This document shows positions 36,425 through 43,825 of a DNA stretch of 64,000 nucleotides, piece by piece (the stretch's first letter is position 1; each line of letters opens with the position of its first letter). Source of the DNA: Streptomyces sp. ERV7 (lineage in GTDB: Bacteria; Actinomycetota; Actinomycetes; Streptomycetales; Streptomycetaceae). The position numbers and the translations under genes were made by a program. The stretch lies in NCBI RefSeq assembly GCF_001653515.1, contig NZ_LYOY01000001.1, positions 868,001-932,000 on the forward strand. The letters run 5' to 3'. The notes beneath the pieces are model-generated. The model was not told where the DNA came from. It saw nothing but the letters and a program-made list of their open reading frames with translations, and ran no database searches.

Positions 36425-37655
36425 TCAGGCCAGGCGCGCGCGCACGGCCTCGACGACCTCCGCGACGGGGACCGCCACCTGGTCGCCGGACTCCATGTCC
36501 TTGAGCTGGACCAGGCCCTCGGCCAGGTCCCGCTCGCCCGCCACGATCGTGAGGCGGGCTGAGGCCCTTGCCGCCGTAGCTGAAGTCGGTCGCGACGCCG
36601 GACCGGCGCAGCTCGGTGACCACGCGGAACAGCACCCGGCGCGCCTCCTCGCCCAGCGGCACCGCGAACACGCTGGTGGCGGACGGGATGTCGAGGGTGA
36701 CGCCCTCGGCCTCCAGGGCCAGGACCGTGCGGTCGACGCCGAGCGCCCAGCCCACCGACGGCAGCGCGGGGCCGCCGATCATCTCGGAGAGGCCGTCGTA
36801 GCGGCCGCCGCCGCCCACCGCGGACTGCGAGCCCAGACCGTCGTGGACGAACTCGAAGGTCGTGCGGGTGTAGTAGTCGAGGCCGCGCACCAGCTTGGGG
36901 TCGTCCTCGTACGCGACGCCCTCCGCGTTCAGGAGCTCGCGGACCTCCTCGTGGTACGCCTTGCACGCGTCGCACAGGTAGTCGCGCAGCAGCGGCGCGC
37001 CCACCAGCTGCTGCTGGACCGCGTCCCGCTTGTCGTCGAGGACGCGCAGCGGGTTGATCTCGGCCCGGCGCAGGGTGTCCTCGTCGAGGTCGAGGCCGCG
37101 CAGGAAGTCCTGGAGGGCCGCCCGGTAGACGGGACGGCACTCCTGGTCGCCCAGCGAGTTCAGCAGGATGCGGAAGTTCCGCAGGCCGAGCGAGCGGTAC
37201 GCGTCGTCGGCCAGGATGATCAGCTCGGCGTCGAGCGCCGGGTCCTCCGCGCCGATCGCCTCGGCGCCGACCTGCGAGAAGTGCCTGTAGCGGCCCTTCT
37301 GGGGGCGCTCGTAGCGGTAGTACGAGCCCGAGTACCAGAGCTTGACCGGCAGGTTGCCGGCCTTGTGCAGATTGCCCTCGAGGGCCGCGCGGAGCACGGA
37401 CGCGGTGCCCTCGGGGCGCAGGGCGAGCCTGTCGCCGCCCTTGGTCTCGAAGGCGTACATCTCCTTGCTGACGATGTCGGTGGACTCACCGACACCGCGC
37501 GCGAAGAGCTCGACGTTCTCGAAGCCCGGGGTCTCGACGTAGCCGTATCCGGAGTTGCGCAGCGGGGCCGCGATCGCCTCGCGGACGGCCAGATAGGTGG
37601 CGCTGTTCGGCGGCAGCAGGTCGTAGGTGCCCTTGGGGGCCTGGAAGGTACTCAT
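36425..37655 (-). pseudogene. hisS: Histidyl-tRNA synthetase with C-terminal frameshift
   Basis: Class-II synthetase that charges tRNA-His; essential. From the ATG at 37655 the frame shows [28 protein letters not shown] (motif 2 region), [39 protein letters not shown], and GGGGRYDGL. It is normal up to FSYGGKGL. At 36559/36560 the sequence jumps: the conserved stretch expected there (roughly KGAMKSANRSG in relatives) is missing. The anticodon-binding end ([14 protein letters not shown] to VRARLA, stop at 36425) is in another frame. The apparent loss is about 32 nt. As read, the protein would run on in the wrong frame to 36381. Because the gene is essential, an assembly error or a second copy elsewhere is likely. 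Confidence 0.88.
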
Positions 37656-37669
37656 GGGGAAGCTTCTCG

Positions 37670-38380
37670 TCACATTCCTCGTCGGGGAGAGGCGATGCCC
37701 TCTCCGAGGCCAGCGGCCACCTGCCGCAGATACGGGTTGGTGGCGCGCTCCTGGCCGATGGTGGTCTGGGAGCCGTGGCCGGACAGCACCACGGTCGAGT
37801 CGTCGAGCGGCAGGCACACACGGCCCAGCGACTCGAGGAGCTCGGCGTGGCTGCCGCCGGGCAGGTCGGTGCGTCCGACGGAGCCGGCGAAGAGCAGGTC
37901 GCCCGAGAACAGGATCGGCGGGATGTCCTCCGCCTCGGGCAGCCCGAACGTCACCGACCCCTTGGTATGGCCGGGCGCGTGCGACACGGTGAGCTCCATA
38001 CCGGCGAGCTCCAGCCTGGCGCCGTCCGTCAGCTCCTTGACGTCGTCCGGTTCGCCGACGGTGAGCTCGCCCATGATCTGCGCGCCGAAGGCGCGGCCGA
38101 GCGCCTTCTCCGGGTCGCTCATCATGTACCGGTCCGAGGGGTGGATCCAGGCGGGCACGTCGTGGGCCCCGCACACCGGGACCACCGAGGCGCAGTGGTC
38201 GATGTGGCCGTGGGTGAGGACGACGGCGACGGGCTTGAGCCGATGTTTCCTGAGCGCGTCCTCGACTCCCTGGGCGGCCTGGTGGCCCGGGTCGATGATC
38301 ACGCACTCCTCGCCTGCGGCGGGGGCGACCAGATAGCAGTTGGTGCCCCAGGCCCCGGCGGGGAACCCGGCAATGAGCAC
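37670..38380 (-). CDS. Metallo-beta-lactamase-fold hydrolase, glyoxalase II-like
   Basis: A 236-residue MBL-fold protein with the metal motif THGHID (H57, H59, D61, H62), further ligands in [29 protein letters not shown], and [11 protein letters not shown] near the end. Glyoxalase II or a persulfide/thioester hydrolase are both possible, and the substrate cannot be told from sequence. The GTG at 38380 has GAGG 6 nt upstream and begins [17 protein letters not shown]; a TTG four codons earlier is less likely. It ends 14 nt before hisS, so the two are co-transcribed. Confidence 0.9.
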   Translation of the reverse strand: MLIAGFPAGAWGTNCYLVAPAAGEECVIIDPGHQAAQGVEDALRKHRLKPVAVVLTHGHIDHCASVVPVCGAHDVPAWIHPSDRYMMSDPEKALGRAFGAQIMGELTVGEPDDVKELTDGARLELAGMELTVSHAPGHTKGSVTFGLPEAEDIPPILFSGDLLFAGSVGRTDLPGGSHAELLESLGRVCLPLDDSTVVLSGHGSQTTIGQERATNPYLRQVAAGLGEGIASPRRGM

Positions 38381-38528
38381 GATCGTCCTCAATTTCTCGT
38401 ACGACGGGTGATTGCGGCTGTTCAGAGCCTACCGGCGCTGCTCCTGTCACAGCGAACCCATATACGGTACGGGCACAGTCCGCGCGTACACGCGTCCCAG
38501 CCCACTACACCGCACAAGGAGACCACCG

Positions 38529-39317
38529 GTGGTCAGCAGCGATCAGCGCCGGCGCCAGCTCGCCCGGGAGAAGTTCGAGCGTCAGCAGCAGCGCCGCGAG
38601 TCGGCCCGCCGCAAGGCCAAGCGCCGCAACACCGTCATCGCCGCCGCCCTCGCGGTGGTCGTCGCGGCGGGCGGGGCGGCCTTCGCCACGGGAGCCTTCG
38701 ACGGCGACGACAAGAAGAAGTCGGACGCCGCCTCCCCCTCCGAGACCCCGACGCCCCCGGCGAGCAAGGACTCGGCTCCGGAGCCGAAGATGGCGATCGA
38801 CCAGAAGGCCTCGTACACGATGTCGCTGAAGACCAGCGCCGGTGACATCGCGTTCAAGATGGCGGCGGCGAAGACCCCGCACACGGTCAACTCGTTCAAG
38901 TCCCTCGCCGACAAGGGCTACTTCGACAACACGAAGTGTCACCGGCTGACCACGCAGGGCATCTTCGTCCTCCAGTGCGGCGACCCCAAGGGCGACGGCA
39001 CCGGCGGCCCCGGCTACACCATTCCGGACGAGAACCTGACGGGCCTGGGCAAGGCGGGCGCGGACGGCACGGTGACCTTCCCGGCGGGCACGGTCGCCAT
39101 GGCCAACACCAGCCAGCCGCACACCGGCGGCAGCCAGTTCTTCCTGGTCTACAAGGACACCAAACTGCCGCCCAGCTACACGCCGTTCGGCACGATGGAC
39201 GCCGCCTCGCTGAAGGTCGTCGAGGAAGTGGCGAAGGCCGGGGTCGCCGGCGGCGCCGGGGACGGCGCGCCGAAGACGGCCGTCACCATCACGAAGGGCG
39301 CCGTCAACAAGGACTGA
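38529..39317 (+). CDS. Membrane-tethered cyclophilin-type peptidyl-prolyl isomerase
   Basis: A 262-residue protein with a basic cytoplasmic start (RRRQLAREKFERQQQRRESARRKAKRR), one membrane anchor (TVIAAALAVVVAAGGAAFA, about residues 36-54), and a Ser/Pro/Lys-rich linker. An extracytoplasmic cyclophilin domain follows (TSAGDIAFKM, NSFKSLADKGYFDNTKCHRL, GDPKGDGTGGPGY, AMANTSQPHTGGSQFFLVY, TPFGTM). It probably assists folding of exported proteins. The GTG at 38529 has AAGGAG upstream. It is alone on the plus strand, divergent from the MBL gene. Confidence 0.92.
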   Translation: MVSSDQRRRQLAREKFERQQQRRESARRKAKRRNTVIAAALAVVVAAGGAAFATGAFDGDDKKKSDAASPSETPTPPASKDSAPEPKMAIDQKASYTMSLKTSAGDIAFKMAAAKTPHTVNSFKSLADKGYFDNTKCHRLTTQGIFVLQCGDPKGDGTGGPGYTIPDENLTGLGKAGADGTVTFPAGTVAMANTSQPHTGGSQFFLVYKDTKLPPSYTPFGTMDAASLKVVEEVAKAGVAGGAGDGAPKTAVTITKGAVNKD

Positions 39318-39442
39318 CCCGCGGAATTCGGCCGCGCTGAGTGCGGACGGCCGGGCGGCCGGTCGCCTAGATTGGCGTTGTGCAGCGCGGGCTGACATCG
39401 CGTTGTGGAGGGCGGGCGAGGCCCGTCCCGGAAACTGTGGAC

Positions 39443-39477
39443 GATGCCACGAGGGCCGAACCCCTCGCGCAGGCATC
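39443..39477 (+). other. Nested hairpin in the DUF349 gene leader
   Basis: GATGCC (39443-39448) pairs with GGCATC (39472-39477), and inside it CGAGGG (39450-39455) pairs with CCCTCG (39462-39467). The structure ends 4 nt before the GGAGG ribosome binding site (39482-39486), so it could affect translation. No known riboswitch class is recognised. Confidence 0.45.
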
Positions 39478-39493
39478 ATGTGGAGGAGGCGCT

Positions 39494-40723
39494 GTGAGCA
39501 GCGACCCGTGGGGCCGCGTCGACGAGACGGGCACCGTGTATGTGCGTACAGCCGAGGGCGAAGTCGTCGTCGGATCGTGGCAGGCGGGGACTCCCGAGGA
39601 GGCCCTGGCCTACTTCGAGCGCAAATACGAGGGCCTGGTTGTCGAGATCGGCCTCCTCGAACGACGGGTGAGGACCACCGACCTGTCGGCGAAGGACGCC
39701 CAGACCGCGATCGACCATCTGCGCACCCAGGTGGACGAGCACCACGCGGTGGGCGACCTCCAAGCGCTGCGGGGGCGGCTCGACAAGCTCGTCGAGACCG
39801 TCGAGTCGCGGCGCGAGGAGCGCAAGGTCCAGAAGGCCAAGCAGACCGACGAGGCCAAGCACGCCAAGGAGGCGCTCGTCACCGAGGCCGAGGAGCTGGC
39901 GCAGAGCGAGCAGTGGCGCTCGGCCGGCGAGCGGCTGCGGGCGCTCGTGGACACCTGGAAGGGCCTGCCCCGGCTCGACCGGAAGTCCGACGACGAGCTG
40001 TGGCACCGCTTCTCGCACGCGCGCTCGGCGTTCTCCAAGCGCCGCAAGGCGCACTTCGCGTCGCTGGACGCGCAGCGCGAGGACGCCCGCAAGGCCAAGG
40101 AGAAGCTGGTCGTCGAGGCCGAGTCGCTGTCCTCGTCCACGGACTGGGGCACCACGGCGGCCCGCTACCGCGAGCTGATGGCGGACTGGAAGGCGGCGGG
40201 CCGCGCCCAGCGCGAGGCCGAGGACGAGCTGTGGAACCGCTTCCGCGGCGCCCAGGACGTCTTCTTCGCCGCGCGCGGCGAGGTCTTCGCGGAGCGCGAC
40301 GCCGAGCAGACCGAGAACCTGAAGCTCAAGGAGGAGCTGGCCGTCGAGGCCGAGAAGCTCGTCCCGGTGACCGATCTGAAGTCGGCCCGCGCCACCTTCC
40401 GGGGCATCAACGAGCGCTGGGAGGCGGTCGGCCACGTACCGCGTGACGCGCGTCCCAAGGTCGAGGGCCGGATGCACGCCGTGGAGCGGGCCCTTCAGGA
40501 GGCCGAGGAGTCGGAGTGGCGCCGCACCAACCCGGAGGCACGCGCGCGTGCCGCGGGTCTGACGGGCCAGCTCCAGGGCGCCGTCGACAAGCTGCGCGGC
40601 CAGATCGACGCGGCGCGTGCGGCGGGCAACAACGCCAAGGCCGACAAGCTCGCCAAGGAGCTCGAGGGCCGTCAGGCGCTGCTCGACCAGGCTCTGAAGG
40701 GGCTTGAGGAGTTCGGCGGCTGA
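39494..40723 (+). CDS. DUF349 coiled-coil protein
   Basis: A 409-residue, charged, almost wholly helical protein built of repeated DUF349 units, visible as three W-K/E-hydrophobic modules (ALVDTWKGLPRLDRKSDDELWHRFSHAR, LMADWKAAGRAQREAEDELWNRFRGAQ, FRGINERWEAVGHVPRDARPKVEGRM). The N-terminus has a short beta part (GTVYVRTAEGEVVVGSWQAG), and the C-terminus is a coiled coil. The molecular role is not established. The GTG at 39494 follows GGAGG; the preceding leader can fold. Confidence 0.88.
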   Translation: MSSDPWGRVDETGTVYVRTAEGEVVVGSWQAGTPEEALAYFERKYEGLVVEIGLLERRVRTTDLSAKDAQTAIDHLRTQVDEHHAVGDLQALRGRLDKLVETVESRREERKVQKAKQTDEAKHAKEALVTEAEELAQSEQWRSAGERLRALVDTWKGLPRLDRKSDDELWHRFSHARSAFSKRRKAHFASLDAQREDARKAKEKLVVEAESLSSSTDWGTTAARYRELMADWKAAGRAQREAEDELWNRFRGAQDVFFAARGEVFAERDAEQTENLKLKEELAVEAEKLVPVTDLKSARATFRGINERWEAVGHVPRDARPKVEGRMHAVERALQEAEESEWRRTNPEARARAAGLTGQLQGAVDKLRGQIDAARAAGNNAKADKLAKELEGRQALLDQALKGLEEFGG

Positions 40724-40747
40724 CACCGTTCCCGACGGGTGTACGTA

Positions 40748-40783
40748 CGAGGGCCCGGCCGTGATGTCACGGCCGGGCCCTCG
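40748..40783. terminator. Bidirectional terminator between DUF349 and caspase genes
   Basis: A perfect 17-bp inverted repeat (40748-40764 with 40767-40783) sits in the 75-nt gap between convergent genes, 25 nt after one stop and 16 nt from the other, so it can serve both. Confidence 0.85.
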
Positions 40784-40798
40784 GCGTATGTGTCGTCG

Positions 40799-41950
40799 TC
40801 ACGCGGCCGGGCCCACTCCTCTGCTCCCCCGCTCCAGCGTGTCCAGCGCGTGCCGCAGCACATCGCAGGCCTGGCTGTGGTTGCCGGCCGACTGGAGGAG
40901 TTCGGCCAGCCGGCGGCAGACGGTGAGGGCTTCGGGGCCGAACCTCTTGTGGGTGAGGTGGAAGGCGTTCTCCAGGACCTCGATCGCCTGGTCGTCGAGG
41001 CCCGACTCGGTGAGCAGTTCGGCGAGCTCCAGATGGACGATGACGGCGTCGCCCTCGGCGTCGGGCACCCGGTTCTGCAGGATCATCCGCAGTACGGGCA
41101 GCGCGTCCCGGCCGCGCCCCACCGATCTGAGCAGCCGGGCCAGTTGGAGCCCGGAGGAGATCATCGCGGCTTCGACCTCGGCGTCCATCACGGGTCCGGC
41201 CGGGACGCCCGGGTCGCCCTTGGCGCGGTTGCGCACCAGCGGCAGCCGCCCCACGTCGTTCTCCTGGCTGCGCTGCGGGCGCGGCCGGTTCCGGGCGCCG
41301 AGCCGGGCGTCCACGGCCCGGTAGAGGGTCTCCAGGTCCAGGGTCTCCGGCGCGTCCGGCAGCCCCTGGCGCAGGACGTGCAGCAGCTCGCCGGTGAAGG
41401 CGGTGTGTCTCTCCCCGTCCGGGGCGAGCGCCACATGGTCCTTCGGGGAGGCGGTGAGGACGTACGCGCCCTGGATCCCGGCCTGCGCGGCGAGGGCGTT
41501 GGGGGTGCCGAGGGTGCGGGCCGCGCGTCCGCTGAAGCAGCAGTCGAGGACCACGACCTTGCGCCGGGCCGGGGAGGCGAGGATCGCGGCCCGCAGATGG
41601 CGGTACTCGACCGCCGTGTACCCGGCGCCTTCGCGGGATCCGGTCAGGGCCACGTACAGGTCGGCGGACTCGGAGTCCCGCAGGCCGTGGCCGCAGTAGT
41701 AGACCAGCAGCGTGTCCTGGGCCCGCTCGCCGGCCGCGTACACCGGGTCGAGGAGGGCGGCCGGGGTCTCCGGCTCGGCCACCGTCAGTGTGTGCGCCTC
41801 GGGCAGCCCCCAGACCGTCGAGTCGCGCAGGACCTTCGCCAGGTCCTGGAGGTTGGACTCCACGGCGGGCAGCTGGGGCAGATGCAGATAGCCGGCGGTG
41901 CCGATCAGTACGGCGGCCGACGCCGAGGGGTCAGGCAGATCCGCCGTCAC
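40799..41950 (-). CDS. Caspase-fold (C14-like) peptidase with C-terminal TPR region
   Basis: A 383-residue protein. The N-terminal caspase-like domain has the strand-loop SAAVLIGTAGY, SNLQDLAKVL, the catalytic histidine in VYYCGHGLRD (H88) and the nucleophile in VVVLDCCFSG (C138), then LTASPKDHVAL and HTAFTGELLHVLRQG, so both catalytic residues are present. After a linker (about 220-255), helical repeats of TPR type follow (LARLLRSVGRGRDALPVL, LAELLTESGLDDQAIEVL, LAELLQSAGNHSQACDVL). No membrane segment or signal peptide. The GTG at 41950 has GAGGAG 7 nt upstream and overlaps the EACC1-like gene by 20 nt. It is the likely proteolytic effector of the cassette. Confidence 0.9.
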   Translation of the reverse strand: MTADLPDPSASAAVLIGTAGYLHLPQLPAVESNLQDLAKVLRDSTVWGLPEAHTLTVAEPETPAALLDPVYAAGERAQDTLLVYYCGHGLRDSESADLYVALTGSREGAGYTAVEYRHLRAAILASPARRKVVVLDCCFSGRAARTLGTPNALAAQAGIQGAYVLTASPKDHVALAPDGERHTAFTGELLHVLRQGLPDAPETLDLETLYRAVDARLGARNRPRPQRSQENDVGRLPLVRNRAKGDPGVPAGPVMDAEVEAAMISSGLQLARLLRSVGRGRDALPVLRMILQNRVPDAEGDAVIVHLELAELLTESGLDDQAIEVLENAFHLTHKRFGPEALTVCRRLAELLQSAGNHSQACDVLRHALDTLERGSRGVGPAA

Positions 41951-42308
41951 CGGACCGCTCCTCACCCGCCAGCAGTGCGGTGATCCGCGCGAGCGTGGCC
42001 GGGTCCGCCCCGTTGAGCTCGATCTCCACGTCGCCCCTGCGCACCACGACGGCCGGGGCGGTGCGGCGGGCGGATCTCCACTGGCCGACGGCGAGCGCCA
42101 GCTGGCCCGCTCCGAGCCCGCCGCTGACCACCAGCGACATGACGTCGAGCAGGGCGCCCATGTGCTCGGGGTCGGGCGGCCGTGAGCTGCCGAGCGTGCC
42201 GTGCACGGCCCGGCCGACCTCGTCGTCCGCGTGGAGCCACCGCAGCAGGGACCGCAGCTCCGCTTCGGGGTCGGCGGCGCCGCGCACCCGGATCTCGATC
42301 TTCGACAC
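41931..42308 (-). CDS. EACC1-like small protein (effector-associated constant component)
   Basis: A 125-residue protein with beta-strand starts (SKIEIRVRG), a helix with ELRSLLRWLHADDEV, and the middle MGALLDVMSLVVSGGLGAGQLALAVGQW segment. A last strand-helix pair follows (VVVRRGDVEIELNG). This layout fits EACC1, which I recall as a constant partner of caspase and trypsin effectors in predicted bacterial conflict systems; the assignment is from memory and needs an HMM test. The GTG at 42308 follows GAGG. It lies between the kinase (59 nt) and the caspase (20-nt overlap), tightly coupled to the latter. Confidence 0.7.
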   Translation of the reverse strand: MSKIEIRVRGAADPEAELRSLLRWLHADDEVGRAVHGTLGSSRPPDPEHMGALLDVMSLVVSGGLGAGQLALAVGQWRSARRTAPAVVVRRGDVEIELNGADPATLARITALLAGEERSGDGGSA

Positions 42309-42367
42309 CGGTTCCTCGGTTCCCTTCGGCGATCGGTTCTTTCGGGGGTGCGCGGGTGGGCGCCGCG

Positions 42368-43735
42368 TCACTCTTGCTCACGGGCGGCGAGCACAGGCGT
42401 CACCACCGCGGACACCTCCGCGAACTTGGCCACCGCCTCGGGGCCCGCGCCGAGCCGGGCCAGGCACACGCCCTGCCAGTACACACAGGCCAGCGTGGTG
42501 GGGTGGTCGGGGCCGAAGGAGGCGCGGCTGACCTCGGCGACCGTGCTCAGCAGCCCGATGGCCTCCTCCAGCGAGCCGCGCAGCACCAGGTTGACGGCCT
42601 CGCGCTGGCGGGCCTCCGCGACGGAGGGCGTCATGGCCCGCAGGATCTGGTGCCTGGTGGCGCCGCTGAGCGCGAGCACGGAGGTGGCGAAGCGCCGCTC
42701 GGCGGCTGCCGCCGGCTCCGGGCCGGGTGAGGAGTCCGCCTCCTCGGCGAGCGCTGTCCCGGGGGCGCGGTGGACGTGTCCCGTGTCTTCCGTCCCGGGC
42801 CGCCAGGTGGGGGCGGCCCGGGGCAGGGGCGGCCCGGCGGTGGCGGCCTCGGCCGCGGGCGGCCCGAAGTCCCGCACGGCCCGTCTGCGCAGGTATCCGG
42901 TGACCGCGTCGTCCACGAGCTCCGCGGCGTTGGGCGGGCAGCGGAGCCGTTCCAGCGCCTGCGCCGCGGAGGGCCGTGCGGCCGGGTCCTTGGCCATCAG
43001 GTCGGCGACGAGCTCGGCGAGGTCGTCCGGTATGCCCGGCATGCCCTTCAGCGGGGCCGGCGGCTCATGGACGATCTTGTAGAGGACCACCAGCGCCGAC
43101 TCACCGCCGTAGGGCTGGGCGCCGGAGAGCATCTCGTGCACACAGACACCGAGGGCGTACAGGTCCGAGTGCACCCCGAGGCGTTCGCCGCGCACGACCT
43201 CGGGCGCCATGTACGAGGGTGTGCCGACCACCATTCCCGTCGCGGTCTGCCGTGAGGTGTCGAGCAGGTGGGCGATGCCGAAGTCCTGGAGGACGACCCG
43301 GCCGGTCCGGGTGAGGTGGACGTTGCCGGGCTTGACGTCCCGGTGCAGGATGCCCGCCTCGTGCACGGCGCTGAGCCCCGCGCACACCCCGCTCGCGACG
43401 GCCCGTACCAGGGCGTGCGGCAGCCGGCCCTCCGCGTCGATCAGGGTGCGCAGATCGACGCCCTCCAGGAGTTCCATGACGAGGAAGGGCGCGTCGTGGT
43501 CGAGGCCCACGTCGTGGACGACGACCGTGTTGGGGTGGGCGATCCGGGCCAGCGCGTGCGCCTCCCGCTCGAACCGGACGCGCATCTCGGGGCCGGCGAG
43601 GCCGGAGCGGATCATCTTCAGGGCCACGCGCCGCCCGAGCGCGGTGTCCATGGCCTCCCACACCTCGCCCATGCCACCGGAGCCCAGCCGCGTGAGCAGC
43701 TCGTACCGCTGGTCGATCACGGTCGGCTCGGCCAT
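42368..43735 (-). CDS. Hanks-type Ser/Thr protein kinase with TPR-like tail
   Basis: A 455-residue soluble kinase. The glycine loop is LGSGGMGEVW (17-26), the ATP lysine K40, the helix-C glutamate about E57, the catalytic loop HRDVKPGN (131-138), DFG at 151-153, the activation loop with several threonines (TSRQTATGMVVGT), and APE at 177-179. All key residues are present. After the kinase domain (to about 275) comes an Ala/Pro-rich linker, then a TPR-like end (LVLRGSLEEAIGLLSTVAEVSRASFGPDHPTTLA). There is no membrane helix or PASTA domain, unlike PknB. First gene of the cassette; AGGGGG precedes the ATG. Confidence 0.95.
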   Translation of the reverse strand: MAEPTVIDQRYELLTRLGSGGMGEVWEAMDTALGRRVALKMIRSGLAGPEMRVRFEREAHALARIAHPNTVVVHDVGLDHDAPFLVMELLEGVDLRTLIDAEGRLPHALVRAVASGVCAGLSAVHEAGILHRDVKPGNVHLTRTGRVVLQDFGIAHLLDTSRQTATGMVVGTPSYMAPEVVRGERLGVHSDLYALGVCVHEMLSGAQPYGGESALVVLYKIVHEPPAPLKGMPGIPDDLAELVADLMAKDPAARPSAAQALERLRCPPNAAELVDDAVTGYLRRRAVRDFGPPAAEAATAGPPLPRAAPTWRPGTEDTGHVHRAPGTALAEEADSSPGPEPAAAAERRFATSVLALSGATRHQILRAMTPSVAEARQREAVNLVLRGSLEEAIGLLSTVAEVSRASFGPDHPTTLACVYWQGVCLARLGAGPEAVAKFAEVSAVVTPVLAAREQE

Positions 43736-43753
43736 GTCACCCCCTGTGCCCGA

Positions 43754-43814
43754 GTCCCCCGATCATCACCCTCAACGCCCTTGCCGGGCAAGGGGATTGG
43801 GCAAGTCGGGGGAC
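43754..43814 (-). terminator. Terminator after relA
   Basis: An outer stem GTCCCCCGA (43754-43762) / TCGGGGGAC (43806-43814) encloses an inner CCCTTGC/GCAAGGG hairpin (about 43778-43794). It starts 12 nt after the relA stop and leaves only about 20 nt before the kinase ATG. The cassette promoter must therefore overlap it or lie within relA. Confidence 0.7.
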
Positions 43815-43825
43815 CCGGAAAGGGG

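Noticed and set aside
40799..43735. Recent horizontal transfer of the kinase/EACC1/caspase cassette
   Set aside because: No mobile genes, repeats or att-like sites flank it, and codon use matches the neighbours, so it looks old in this lineage.
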